A stretch of DNA of 64,000 nt from contig JANREK010000030.1 in NCBI GenBank assembly GCA_030726065.1, positions 45,290-109,289 of the forward strand, in the 5' to 3' direction. Positions 51,353-60,452 of this stretch are shown in pieces. A program made the position numbers and the translations under genes. Numbering within the stretch: position 1 is the first letter of the stretch; each line of letters opens with the position of its first letter. This DNA is from Sediminibacterium sp. GTDB lineage: Bacteria; Bacteroidota; Bacteroidia; Chitinophagales; Chitinophagaceae. The notes under the pieces were generated by a model, which saw only the letters and a list, made by a program, of their open reading frames with translations, was not told the DNA's origin and ran no database searches.

Positions 51353-53014
51353 ATGTTAGAAAGAATTAACCCAACATCTACACAGGCCTGGTTTGTATTA
51401 AAAAAGCATTTTGAAGAAGAAATGAATCGAAAGCAAATGAAAGATTTGTTTGCTTCCGACCATACCCGATTTAATCAATATTCCATTAACACTGCAGATA
51501 TATTATTTGATTACTCAAAGAATATTGTAACTGATAAAACCTTACAATTATTATTTCAATTGGCGAATGAATGTGGATTGCCCAAAGCAATTGCAGCGCA
51601 ATTTGAGGGAAAGGCAATTAATGAAACCGAACAAAGAGCGGTTTTACATACCGCCTTAAGAAATTTTAGCGGCGCGGCTGTTATGGTGGATGAGCAGGAT
51701 GTGATGCCTGAAATTTTACGTGTGCAAAAAAAAATGAAAACATTTTGTGACAATATTCATAATTGTACACATAAAGGTTATACAGGAAAAAAAATTACCA
51801 CGATTGTAAATATAGGTATTGGTGGCAGTGACTTAGGCCCAGTGATGGTGACTGAAGCATTGAAACCTTATTGGGTGGATGGGATACAAATATATTTTGT
51901 AAGTAATGTGGATGGCACACATATCGTAGAGACCTTAAAAAAAGTGAATGCCGAAGAAACCTTATTCTTGATTGCTTCAAAAACATTCACTACCCAGGAA
52001 ACCATGACCAATGCACATACTGCACGTGCTTGGTTCTTAGAAAAAGCTATAGATGAAAAACATATCGCTACCCATTTCGTGGCCTTGTCAACCAATGAAA
52101 AAGCAGTAAATGCTTTTGGCATTAGTAGTAAAAATATGTTTGAGTTTTGGGATTGGGTGGGCGGAAGATATTCTTTATGGAGTGCCATTGGACTTTCCAT
52201 AGCATTAACTATTGGACACGAAAACTTTGAAAAATTATTAAAAGGTGCACACCAGGCCGATCATCATTTTAAAAATGAAGCGATTGAAAAAAATATACCA
52301 GTGATTATGGCATTATTGGGAATATGGTATACCAACTTCTTTGGCTCTCAAAGTGAAGCTATCCTACCTTATGACCAATACATGCATCGATTTGCTGCTT
52401 ACTTTCAACAAGGTAATATGGAAAGTAATGGCAAGTTTATTAATCGTAATGGAACGGCTGTGAATTATACCACTGGCCCAGTTATTTGGGGAGAACCAGG
52501 CACCAATGGACAGCATGCATTTTATCAATTAATGCACCAAGGCACTCTAGTTATCCCTTGTGATTTTATTGCACCAGCGATTAGTCATAACCCTATCGGT
52601 GATCATCATGATAAATTACTAAGTAATTATTTTGCGCAAACAGAAGCATTGTTAAATGGAAAAACAAATGCAGAAGTAGTTGCTGAATTAAAACAAAGTA
52701 AAAAAACAGCCAAGGAAATTGAAACATTAACGCCCTTTAAAGTATTCACAGGGAACAAACCAACAAATTCTTTTTTAGTTAAAAAAATTACGCCAGAAAC
52801 CTTAGGTTTTTTAATAGCCACTTATGAACATAAAATATTTACACAAGGGGTTATTTGGAATATATTTAGTTATGACCAATGGGGCGTTGAATTAGGAAAA
52901 CAATTGGCTAATAAAATTTTACCGGAATTGTCTGACAACAATAAAGTGGACAATCACGATAGCTCCACCAATGGTTTAATCAATCAATATAAAAATTGGA
53001 AAACACAAGCTTAA
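51353..53014 (+). CDS. pgi: Glucose-6-phosphate isomerase
   Basis: Interconverts glucose 6-phosphate and fructose 6-phosphate in glycolysis and gluconeogenesis. [66 protein letters not shown] (catalytic Glu), and [18 protein letters not shown] match the signature regions of the large (about 550-residue) pgi type. The C-terminal Lys region is [15 protein letters not shown]. It directly precedes the broken GNAT gene, whose presumed start overlaps its stop codon. Confidence 0.96.
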   Translation: MLERINPTSTQAWFVLKKHFEEEMNRKQMKDLFASDHTRFNQYSINTADILFDYSKNIVTDKTLQLLFQLANECGLPKAIAAQFEGKAINETEQRAVLHTALRNFSGAAVMVDEQDVMPEILRVQKKMKTFCDNIHNCTHKGYTGKKITTIVNIGIGGSDLGPVMVTEALKPYWVDGIQIYFVSNVDGTHIVETLKKVNAEETLFLIASKTFTTQETMTNAHTARAWFLEKAIDEKHIATHFVALSTNEKAVNAFGISSKNMFEFWDWVGGRYSLWSAIGLSIALTIGHENFEKLLKGAHQADHHFKNEAIEKNIPVIMALLGIWYTNFFGSQSEAILPYDQYMHRFAAYFQQGNMESNGKFINRNGTAVNYTTGPVIWGEPGTNGQHAFYQLMHQGTLVIPCDFIAPAISHNPIGDHHDKLLSNYFAQTEALLNGKTNAEVVAELKQSKKTAKEIETLTPFKVFTGNKPTNSFLVKKITPETLGFLIATYEHKIFTQGVIWNIFSYDQWGVELGKQLANKILPELSDNNKVDNHDSSTNGLINQYKNWKTQA

Positions 53015-53501
53015 TTTCTCCTGATATAATCATACGTACCATTGCCCTTCATGACAATGAAGCAATAGCGAAGTAATACGAGCAGCTTTAACTGAATTTG
53101 GTGCAAATAAACCAGGCACTGCTTATTACGATACAACTACGGATCATTTATTTGAATTATTTCAAATACCCGGCGCTATTTATTTCATAGCAGAATTAAA
53201 AGGAACGCTGGTTGGTGGTGCAGGTATCTTCCCTACAGAAGGTCTGCCAGAAAAAACCTGTGAATTAGTAAAACTCTATTTACACAAGGATGCAAGAGGT
53301 ATTGGTTTAGGGAAACAACTTTTACTAAAATCAATGCAATGGGCCAAGGAAAATGGATACGATCAAGTGTATTTAGAATCCATGCCTGAACTTTCCAAAG
53401 CAGTCAGTATTTATGAAAATGTTGGGTTTAAAAAAATCCATCATGCACTTGGTAATAGTGGACATGATGGATGTGATATTTGGATGATTAAAAACTTATA
53501 A
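53014..53501 (+). pseudogene. GNAT N-acetyltransferase, start codon lost and frameshifted
   Basis: Translation in two frames restores one GNAT protein. Frame one from 53014 reads SPDIIIRTIALHDNEAIAK and then hits TAA at 53089-53097. Frame two continues as VIRAALTEFGANKPGTAYYD, with the acetyl-CoA loop LHKDARGIGLGKQLLL and IYENVGFKKI near the end, stopping at 53499-53501. One missing base after GCGAAG (restoring GTA ATA CGA) joins the frames. There is also no ATG, GTG or TTG at the expected start: the codon overlapping the pgi stop is ATT. Two lesions argue for a decaying gene rather than a single read error. Substrate unknown. Confidence 0.8.
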
Positions 53502-53526
53502 TCGCACTACAAAAAGTAATAGCTGA

Positions 53527-54075
53527 TTACCATTTTTCAACCTCTTCTTGACTCATATTATCGCCCTGACTTACAGGAGAATCTCTTGCTTCTAATGGCT
53601 TTTTTTCTGTTATTGTAGCTGGATCAATTTCAACTTCAGGAGCAACAAGAGCAGCTGGAATAGCTTCTTCTACTGGAGGCGCAGGTGTTGTAGCAGGTGC
53701 AACAGGTGCTGAATTTTCTGAAACTTCTGGTGGTGCGGTATATCTTACGCCTTGGTCAGGTGCATTAGGATCTTCTTCATGGTTAAAAGCATCAAAATCA
53801 AAATCAGGCATTAATTCTGTCTTAACAAAGTCCATGGCTTCTGTAACAGCCTTAATAAACTTATTGAAATCTTCCTTGTAAATAAAAATTTTATGGCGAT
53901 CATATCCGTTATTGTCAAAGCGCTTTCTGCTCTCCGTAATGGTTAAAAAATAATCATTTGAGCGGGTGGCTCTGACGTCAAAAAAATAAGTGCGTCTTTT
54001 GCCAGCACGAATACGCGTACTATAAACACTTTCAATTGGTCGCTCATTACTTTTATCGAAGTTCTCTTGCTCCAT
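53527..54075 (-). CDS. DUF3276 / PUR-alpha-like nucleic acid-binding protein
   Basis: The first 95 residues have the bacterial PUR domain pattern: IESVYSTRIRAGKRRTYFFDVRATRSNDYFLTITESRKRF, then HKIFIYKEDFNKFIKAVTEAMDFVKTEL. Crystal structures of this family in Bacteroidota and Borrelia show a PUR-alpha fold that binds single-stranded RNA or DNA. The remaining 87 residues are a low-complexity tail rich in Pro, Ala and Glu, likely disordered. Cytoplasmic, no signal. It is convergent with the GNAT pseudogene and 108 bases downstream of the ABC exporter. Confidence 0.88.
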   Translation of the reverse strand: MEQENFDKSNERPIESVYSTRIRAGKRRTYFFDVRATRSNDYFLTITESRKRFDNNGYDRHKIFIYKEDFNKFIKAVTEAMDFVKTELMPDFDFDAFNHEEDPNAPDQGVRYTAPPEVSENSAPVAPATTPAPPVEEAIPAALVAPEVEIDPATITEKKPLEARDSPVSQGDNMSQEEVEKW

Positions 54076-54183
54076 AGTTACATTGAATTATAACTAAAAA
54101 TATAAAAATGTTGTTGAAAATCAAAAAAATTATCCCTTTTCCATCCAAGGTGGAAAATCAGTCTTCTTCGACATTTGATCACT

Positions 54184-56001
54184 TTAATTATTGTCTAAAG
54201 AATGTTGGGCCCTATATAATTCAGCATAAAGGCCATTTTTAGCTAACAAGCTATCATGAGTGCCCTGTTCTGCAATTTTACCATCCTGTAGATAGATGAT
54301 GAGGTCGAAGTTGAAATTGTAGAAAATACGGTGCGTAATAAAAAGGGTCGTTTTATCTTTTATATAAAAATCAAGATTCCCTAAAATGGTTCTTTCGGTA
54401 TTTGCATCTACTGCACTTAAACAATCATCTAAAATTAAAATAGATGGATTTTTTATTAATGACCTTGCAATTGCCACTCTTTGTTTTTGTCCCCCACTTA
54501 AAGTGTTACCACGTTCACCTACTAAAGTATCAAATTGTTTGGGCAAATTATTGATTTCATTTAATACATGAGCCGTTTTAGCTGCATACGTTAAATCATC
54601 ATAGGCCACTTTTTCTTTTAATCCAAACTGAATATTATTTTGTATCGTATCACTGAATAAAAATACATCTTGTTGTACATAGCCAATAGCATTTCTTAAA
54701 TGCTGTACCTGATATTGATTTACATCTACCCCATCCATCAAAATTTGACCTGTGGAGGTTTCATACATCCTGGTTAATAGTTGCGCAATGGTAGTTTTCC
54801 CAGCACCAGTCTTTCCTAATATTAAAACTTTTTGACCCGATTTAATAGTTAAATTAAAATCAGACAATGCTTTAATTTTAGAATGTGGGAAAACCAATGA
54901 AACATCCTTAAAATCAATATCACCTTTTAATGGTGTTATGACTGGTGAAGTTGGATTGGTAATATTTGGTTGAATAGATAAAAATTCATTTAATCTTTTT
55001 TGTGACGCAGCTGCTCTTTGAATCATACTTGCCGTCCAACCAATCGCACTCACTGGGAAAGTAAGCATATTGATATAAATCACAAACTCAATGACAGTAG
55101 CCACTTTGGAAGGGTCTTGCAGCGCTTGTAATCCACCCAGGTAAATAGTTATTAAAGTACTTAAGCCAATCATTAAAGCCATTGTTGGTGCATAAATTGC
55201 TTCCACTTTTGCCAAGCTCACTGCATTTTCACGATACAATTCACTATTTTTTTTAAAAAATCCCAGCATTGCTTTTTCTTGCACAAATGATTTTATGACC
55301 CTTATTCCAGAATAGGATTCCTGTGCATTCGTGGTTAAATCAGAAAGTTGTCCTTGAATTTGTTCACTCTTTTTATTAATAATACTATTTACATAATAAA
55401 TAGTAATGGCTAATATTGGAAGCGGTGCTAATACGTATAAACTTAGAATTACATCCTTGCTAAACATATTGTACAAGCAAAAACCGATTAATGAAACTAG
55501 GTTAATTAAATACATTAAAGAAGGGCCAGTATACATACGCACCCTACTCACATCTTCAGTGATGCGACTCATTAAATCACCAGTGCTATGTGTTTTATAA
55601 AATTCAGTATCTAATTTTTGATAGTGTTCGTACACTTGGTTTTTTTGATCAAACTCAATATGCCTACTCATCACAATTATGGTTTGGCGCATAAAAAACA
55701 TAAACACCCCTCTGATGATGGCCAAAATCAAAATAATAAGACTACAAAAAGTGACCAAACCCGCAAATGTAAAATTATAATGTGTACTAATTTGATCGAT
55801 ACCAATCGTGACCATTTCATTATGTATTGGAGAAACGATCTTAGAACCCGGTAATTTAGCTTGAACCAAACCAACCACATAACCTGTGATTTGGGGTGCC
55901 AAAACCGCTAAATAGTTAGTTGCGATGACAAATACAATTCCAATGAAGAATCGCACCCGATATTTCCAAAAAAACACATTTAATGCAGATAATTCTTTCA
56001 C
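54184..56001 (-). CDS. ABC exporter, fused permease/ATPase (MsbA-like)
   Basis: Homodimeric type IV ABC exporter of 605 residues. Six membrane helices fill residues 1-325 with coupling helix motif LSDLTTNAQESYSGIRVIKSFVQE. The ATPase domain has Walker A LILGKTGAGKTTIAQLL, Q-loop IGYVQQDVFLFSDT, signature NTLSGGQKQRVAIARSL, Walker B ILILDDCLSAVD and H-loop FITHR. Likely a lipid A-core flippase (MsbA) or multidrug exporter; the sequence does not decide. A long periplasmic loop between helices 1 and 2 (about residues 40-75) is larger than in E. coli MsbA. Confidence 0.9.
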   Translation of the reverse strand: MKELSALNVFFWKYRVRFFIGIVFVIATNYLAVLAPQITGYVVGLVQAKLPGSKIVSPIHNEMVTIGIDQISTHYNFTFAGLVTFCSLIILILAIIRGVFMFFMRQTIIVMSRHIEFDQKNQVYEHYQKLDTEFYKTHSTGDLMSRITEDVSRVRMYTGPSLMYLINLVSLIGFCLYNMFSKDVILSLYVLAPLPILAITIYYVNSIINKKSEQIQGQLSDLTTNAQESYSGIRVIKSFVQEKAMLGFFKKNSELYRENAVSLAKVEAIYAPTMALMIGLSTLITIYLGGLQALQDPSKVATVIEFVIYINMLTFPVSAIGWTASMIQRAAASQKRLNEFLSIQPNITNPTSPVITPLKGDIDFKDVSLVFPHSKIKALSDFNLTIKSGQKVLILGKTGAGKTTIAQLLTRMYETSTGQILMDGVDVNQYQVQHLRNAIGYVQQDVFLFSDTIQNNIQFGLKEKVAYDDLTYAAKTAHVLNEINNLPKQFDTLVGERGNTLSGGQKQRVAIARSLIKNPSILILDDCLSAVDANTERTILGNLDFYIKDKTTLFITHRIFYNFNFDLIIYLQDGKIAEQGTHDSLLAKNGLYAELYRAQHSLDNN

Positions 56002-56112
56002 TTAGCCCATTTTTGTAAAGATACATGGTAGTCAATAAATTAGACCAATTGTTTAACCATATAAATTGCAAGTATTTTTGCAAAATTCGGTTTCCCTTCC
56101 TACATTTGCCGC

Positions 56113-56197
56113 GGAGAGTTGGCAGAGCGGTCGATTGCGGCAGTCTTGAAAACTGTTGACTGTAACAGGTCCTGGGGTTCGAATCCCTAACTCTCCG
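56113..56197 (+). tRNA. tRNA-Ser (anticodon TGA)
   Basis: Acceptor GGAGAGT pairs with ACTCTCC, discriminator G at 56197. Anticodon stem GCAGT/ACTGT closes loop CTTGAAA with anticodon TGA. A long variable arm (TGACTGTAACAGGTCC region) marks a class II tRNA, and the T arm is TGGGG-TTCGAAT-CCCTA. CCA is not encoded (the next bases are CAG), unlike the tRNA-Pro in this window. Confidence 0.95.
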
Positions 56198-56198
56198 C

Positions 56199-56384
56199 AG
56201 AATGACAAAAAAGGGGCTAAAAGCCCCTTTTTTAATGCCCAAAACTGAACGGAGTGACAACGGATTACAAAAAACGGCACATAAAGCTTGCTTTAATGTG
56301 CAAGTTTTGAAGTAACACGTTAAAATGGCGCAGCCATTTGGTTTTGGGCATAAAAACTACAGGCTTCCCCTTTTTTGTCATTCT
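56199..56384. repeat. Nested palindromic element B, directly 3' of tRNA-Ser
   Basis: An exact 18-bp inverted pair encloses the element: AGAATGACAAAAAAGGGG (56199-56216) and CCCCTTTTTTGTCATTCT (56367-56384). Inside are a terminator-like hairpin (56207-56233), an 11-bp pair ATGCCCAAAAC (56235-56245) / GTTTTGGGCAT (56341-56351), and a core hairpin GCACATAAAGC-TT-GCTTTAATGTGC (56277-56301, one bulge). A 7-bp triloop hairpin AAATGGC-GCA-GCCATTT (56323-56339) completes it. The plan parallels element A after tRNA-Pro, with the shared core AAGCTTGCTT. Confidence 0.8.
56207..56233 (+). terminator. tRNA-Ser terminator
   Basis: AAAAAAGGGGC (56207-56217), loop TAAAA, GCCCCTTTTTT (56223-56233): a perfect 11-bp stem ending in T6, 10 bases after the tRNA. 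Its left arm can alternatively pair with the distal 18-bp arm at 56367-56384. Confidence 0.85.
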
Positions 56385-56390
56385 CGCCCC

Positions 56391-56600
56391 CACCAGGATC
56401 ACCGACCAAAGGGAGGTAATCCTGGTGAAGAAAATTTGTAAAATTTTAGATGGGAAGCCGGAGCAAAGCGACGGCAATCCAGTTGGGGTAATTAATTGAA
56501 AATTAATTACAAAACAGATCACCGACCGAAGGGAGGTAATCCTGGTGGGGAAAAAATTTGTAAAATTTTAGATGGGCTACCGGAGCAAAACTACTTTGCA
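56391..56600 (+). repeat. Short palindromic repeat array (beta-alpha-beta-alpha) with a 120-base duplication
   Basis: Copies of the two repeat types seen at 6139 alternate here. Beta is at 56396-56422 (extended to CACCAGGAT...ATCCTGGTG), alpha at 56453-56480, beta at 56516-56542, and a truncated alpha begins near 56575. A 10-bp hairpin GTAATTAATT-GAA-AATTAATTAC (56488-56510) lies between. The segments 56397-56467 and 56517-56588 are near-identical direct repeats about 120 bases apart, sharing the linker TTTGTAAAATTTTAGATGGG. No gene is present between the tRNA and pirin. Confidence 0.78.
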
Positions 56601-56618
56601 CAAAAGTTAATTTGTTTA

Positions 56619-57491
56619 CTAATCGGCCAACTCTCCAAATTTCCCTAATTCATAATCCTGAAAAGCTTCCATAATTTGTTCACGGGTATTCATTACAAAT
56701 GGGCCATGCGCAGCAATGGGTTCATTGATAGGTTCTCCACTTAAGATTAAAACAATACTATTTTGCGTTGCTTTCATAGTAAATGATTCACCCTCATTTT
56801 TAAACAACGCTAAATGATCTAATGGAACCTCTTCAGTATTATTTAAAATCACTTCCCCCTCAATCACTAAAATACAAGTATTATGATTGGCAGGGAAACT
56901 AAATTCAGCACTACCACCTGAAGCTAACTTGGCATTCAACATATTTACAGGTGTAAAAGTACTAGCGGCTCCTTGATGATCTTGATAGGAACCTGCAATC
57001 ACTTCAACGATACCTCCGTCTACTTTAATTTTTGGAATATGACTATTCTCAATCGCTTGATATTTAGGTGTACTCATTTTATCCTTCGCAGGCAGGTTCA
57101 CCCACAACTGTACCATTTGAAAATCACCACCGGTTGCACAAAAACTTTCGGCATGATATTCCTTATGTAAAACACCACTTGCTGCTGTCATCCATTGTAC
57201 ATCTCCTTCCTTAATTTCACCACCACCTCCAGCGCTATCATGATGTGCAACACTTCCTTTATAGGCAATAGTTACTGTTTCAAATCCTCGATGTGGATGC
57301 ACACCCACGCCTTTAGGTTTACCTGTTGGCGGAAAATGATATCTAGATGCATAATCCAACATAATAAAAGGATCCATTCTTTCCATGGTTAAGCCATATC
57401 CACTAGGAATAAAATTATGCACCCTAAATCCATCTCCCACAAAATGGGGTTGCTTAGGTGCTAAAACCATTTCAACTTGTTTCGTACTCAT
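56619..57491 (-). CDS. Pirin family protein
   Basis: Bicupin protein of 290 residues. GVHPHRGFETVTIAYKGSVAHHDSAGGGGEIKEGDVQWMTAASGVLHKEY contains the N-terminal metal site (His-x-His, then His and Glu of GVLHKEY). MERMDPFIMLDYA and the C-terminal GEPINEPIAAHGPFVMNTREQIMEAFQDY are family hallmarks. Bacterial pirins are reported as quercetin 2,3-dioxygenases or metabolic regulators; the role here is open. Single gene, separated from the repeat block by 19 bases. Confidence 0.93.
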   Translation of the reverse strand: MSTKQVEMVLAPKQPHFVGDGFRVHNFIPSGYGLTMERMDPFIMLDYASRYHFPPTGKPKGVGVHPHRGFETVTIAYKGSVAHHDSAGGGGEIKEGDVQWMTAASGVLHKEYHAESFCATGGDFQMVQLWVNLPAKDKMSTPKYQAIENSHIPKIKVDGGIVEVIAGSYQDHQGAASTFTPVNMLNAKLASGGSAEFSFPANHNTCILVIEGEVILNNTEEVPLDHLALFKNEGESFTMKATQNSIVLILSGEPINEPIAAHGPFVMNTREQIMEAFQDYELGKFGELAD

Positions 57492-57565
57492 ATATGTATA
57501 TTTTTATAAAAAAAATAACGCACAATGAATTGCACGTTATTTATATGATAATAAGATGAAGCTTA

Positions 57566-58141
57566 CTAGAATCTTGTTAAATAACTATTCCAGAAACCTA
57601 TATAAATAGATGCTTTATTTCTTAAGGTTAAATTTCCAGACTCCAAAATTAAACCTGTATTGAATTTTGCATTTCTTTTTCCTTGTCCTTCAAATTCTAA
57701 AACCGCATTCTTAATGGTAGAATCATATGGATTATAATTCACATTAATCAATAATGGCGCATAAGTATAAGTTAATGTATCTGAAATATGAACATGCGCA
57801 CTATCTAAATCACCCATATTTCCTGGTGATTTGGGATAAATAATATTCAATGAATCTAAATAAGCCAAACCATTTTTATCATTAGGATCCTTAATTGTTC
57901 TAATAATGATAGTGTCTGCAAATTTTATTACTCCAGGATTGATAGAATCCTTTGCATTAAATACTAAATCAGGCATTTGTAAAGTGATGCTTCTTGACCA
58001 ATTTCCAACAAATTTATCCCTTACCTCACTAGTAATAAGACGTTTGTTATATGCATAATCCAACTCATACACTATAGATTTATTACAAGCTGTAAATAAA
58101 ACAACTATAATCAATCCTAAATAGGTAATAAATTTTCTCAT
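57566..58141 (-). CDS. Hypothetical lipoprotein
   Basis: Signal MRKFITYLGLIIVVLFTAC ends in a lipobox with Cys19, followed by NKS. The mature 172 residues are beta-rich, with no membrane helix: WSRSITLQMPDLVFNAKDSINPG, TIIIRTIKDPNDKNG, VLEFEGQGKRNAKFNTGLILESGNLTL. The composition and strand pattern suggest a lipocalin-like or immunoglobulin-like sandwich, but I do not recognise the family. It is flanked by pirin and mutS2 in the same direction with gaps over 70 bases, so it is probably transcribed alone. Confidence 0.75.
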   Translation of the reverse strand: MRKFITYLGLIIVVLFTACNKSIVYELDYAYNKRLITSEVRDKFVGNWSRSITLQMPDLVFNAKDSINPGVIKFADTIIIRTIKDPNDKNGLAYLDSLNIIYPKSPGNMGDLDSAHVHISDTLTYTYAPLLINVNYNPYDSTIKNAVLEFEGQGKRNAKFNTGLILESGNLTLRNKASIYIGFWNSYLTRF

Positions 58142-58253
58142 AAATCATTTCAATTATAATGAAGCACTAAGGTAAACATTTCATTGAATTATTGTGGAAT
58201 TATACTAATATATTTTTATTTTATAATATGTAATAATGTACATAAGAATAAGG

Positions 58254-60359
58254 TTAAGAAGTTGCTGTTATCTTCTCCACCACCACCAAGTCAACCAAAT
58301 CAATATTCATGGGAAGTTGCCCTATTTTCACAATGGCCCTTTTTCCCTTAATATCAAGTACTTCACCCACTTGATAATTATTTTTCATTTTTACTGTAGC
58401 CCCAACTTCAATAGGTTTAGAAAGCTCTTTGTAATTCTTATCTACTTTCTTTGCCAATTTATTGATGACTATTTTATCATTTTTCTTAAACAATAAATTA
58501 TATAAATTTTTAACTACTTCTTCCTTCTTTTCTGCTTTTTTCCAATCCAACGCAATTTGCTTTAGTTTTCGCTCCATCTCCTTTAAATAGGTAAACTTAT
58601 CCTCCGCCACCCTATTCTGCTCCTTTAATAAGTTGATTTGTTGTAAATGCTTTTCCTTATTCAATGTTTTACTTAGTTCCGCTTGTAAAATATCCACCTC
58701 TTTTAATTTCTTAATTAAGTCACGACGTTCTTTTTGAATTAATTGTAAATCCTGTTCCGTACTATTCAATAATTTATCTAACTCAAAGTGATGACTATCC
58801 ACCAACTTCCTCGCACGATTTATTAAATTTTTAGGTAAGCCAATTCTTTCTGCAATAGCAAATGTGTATGAACTTCCTGGTTTTCCAATGACCAATTGAT
58901 ACAATGGTTCTAACTTAACCTCATCAAACTGCATCGCACCATTAACAATACCTTTATTATGATTAGCCATTACTTTTAGGTTCAAATAATGGGTAGTCAC
59001 AATACCTTGGGCATGTCGATGTGACAATTCCTCCAATATTACTTCCGCAAAAGCACCACCCAAATGTGGATCACTACCACTTCCTAATTCATCAATAAAA
59101 AATAAGGTTTTTCCATTCGCATTTTCAATAAAATGTTTCATGTGAATCAAATGACTTGAATACGTACTTAATTCAAATGCCAAATTTTGGGTATCCCCTA
59201 ATTGTATAAATAATTGTTTGTAAATACCCATCTGAGAATCTGGATGCACCGGAATCAATAAGCCACTCTGTAACATCACCTGATTGAGTCCCAATGTTTT
59301 CATGGATACGGTTTTACCACCAGCGTTAGGTCCACTGATAATAAGTATCCGTGTATTATCGTCCAATTGAATGATAACAGGAATTGTTTTTTTACCTGAT
59401 GACTTATTGTACATGTAAAGCAAAGGATGATAAGCATCTATCAAATGCGAAGTGGCCAAGTTATTAACCATGGGTAATTGCGCATTCATGTCAATTGCCA
59501 ACAAAGCTTTTGCTTTTACAAAATCAAATTGCCCAATGATTTGTAAATAGTTCATTAATAAACTTGAATAAGGCGACAACTGTGCAGTAAGTTGTCTTAA
59601 TACGCGCTGCACCTCCTTCAATTCTTCCTGTTCTAAACTATATAATTCATTATTTAATTCAATGGTTTCCTCAGGTTCGATAAAAGCCGTTTTACGACTA
59701 TCACTTTCGCCGTGTAAAAAACCTTTCACTTGTCGTTTGTATTCTGAAAAAACTGCAACTACCCTTCTTCCATTACTAAAGCTTTCATCAATGTCAGCAG
59801 TATAACCTGACTTGGCTAACTTACTCACTACTTTTTCAAATATCCGCCTAAGCTCCTGTCTTTTTTTATACAACTGCATCCTTATCTTGGCCAAATCCTC
59901 TGATGCATTGTCCTTCACCGAACCCCGTTCATCCACCACGACATCAATCATTTCAATGATACACTTTTCATAATACGTATCTGCTATTATTTCATACAAA
60001 GCTGCATAAGCTGATTGTCGTTCTGCATCAAACCATTTAAATACTTGGGAGGTATGATCCGCTAACTTTCTTACCAACAACCATTGTTCTACGACCAATT
60101 GCGCGCCTGGGATACCTAACAATTTCAAATCCCTTCGTATATCCATCACAAAATCAGTGGGAAAATACTGACCAGCCGATCTGATATATTTAAATTCCTG
60201 CGTTTGTTGTAAGGCGGTTTGTATATACTTAAGATGGGTATGAATCCGGATATCATTCACCATTTCCTTACCAATTGTCGTTTGACAATAGTTTAATAAA
60301 ATAGTAATAATTTTATCAAATTCTAACTGAGATAATGCATTTTCTGGATAAACTTTCAT
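58254..60359 (-). CDS. mutS2: MutS2-type DNA-binding ATPase lacking the Smr domain
   Basis: MutS homologue of the MutS2 branch, which binds branched DNA or collided ribosomes rather than mismatches. The clamp/lever region (residues 1-330) includes TTIGKEM. Walker A is IISGPNAGGKTVSMKTLGL (about 341-359), Walker B TLFFIDELGSGSDPHLGGAFAEVILEEL, followed by the coiled coil (ERRDLIKKLKEVDILQAELSKTLNKEKHL) and an SH3/KOW-like segment. The protein ends there at 701 residues; the C-terminal Smr nuclease of typical 780-790-residue MutS2 is absent, and the stop is not within a decayed Smr frame. MKVYPENALSQLEF at 60359 is preferred, because the -7 element predicts transcription from about 60368. Confidence 0.9.
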   Translation of the reverse strand: MKVYPENALSQLEFDKIITILLNYCQTTIGKEMVNDIRIHTHLKYIQTALQQTQEFKYIRSAGQYFPTDFVMDIRRDLKLLGIPGAQLVVEQWLLVRKLADHTSQVFKWFDAERQSAYAALYEIIADTYYEKCIIEMIDVVVDERGSVKDNASEDLAKIRMQLYKKRQELRRIFEKVVSKLAKSGYTADIDESFSNGRRVVAVFSEYKRQVKGFLHGESDSRKTAFIEPEETIELNNELYSLEQEELKEVQRVLRQLTAQLSPYSSLLMNYLQIIGQFDFVKAKALLAIDMNAQLPMVNNLATSHLIDAYHPLLYMYNKSSGKKTIPVIIQLDDNTRILIISGPNAGGKTVSMKTLGLNQVMLQSGLLIPVHPDSQMGIYKQLFIQLGDTQNLAFELSTYSSHLIHMKHFIENANGKTLFFIDELGSGSDPHLGGAFAEVILEELSHRHAQGIVTTHYLNLKVMANHNKGIVNGAMQFDEVKLEPLYQLVIGKPGSSYTFAIAERIGLPKNLINRARKLVDSHHFELDKLLNSTEQDLQLIQKERRDLIKKLKEVDILQAELSKTLNKEKHLQQINLLKEQNRVAEDKFTYLKEMERKLKQIALDWKKAEKKEEVVKNLYNLLFKKNDKIVINKLAKKVDKNYKELSKPIEVGATVKMKNNYQVGEVLDIKGKRAIVKIGQLPMNIDLVDLVVVEKITATS

Positions 60360-60374
60360 GGGCGTATAAGGGGA

Positions 60375-60382
60375 CAAATTTA
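60375..60382 (-). promoter_or_regulatory. -7 element that decides the mutS2 start
   Basis: TAAATTTG on the minus strand (60382-60375) matches TAnnTTTG. Predicted +1 near 60368 is downstream of the ATG at 60377 but upstream of the ATG at 60359, so only the latter can be used from this promoter (leader about 9 bases). Confidence 0.5.
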
Positions 60383-60452
60383 CTTAAATAAACATTAACC
60401 TGCTTTAAACAATTTGGGTATATTATTTGTATTATATTTATAAAAAATTTTT

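Noticed and set aside
56053-56280. Minus-strand frames with RELGIRTPGPVTVNSFQDC across tRNA-Ser
   Set aside because: Antisense reading of a tRNA-Ser gene; this is a well-known spurious peptide in annotations.
56265-56522. 85-codon minus frame in the repeat block
   Set aside because: Consists of translated palindromic repeats; no start context, no domain.
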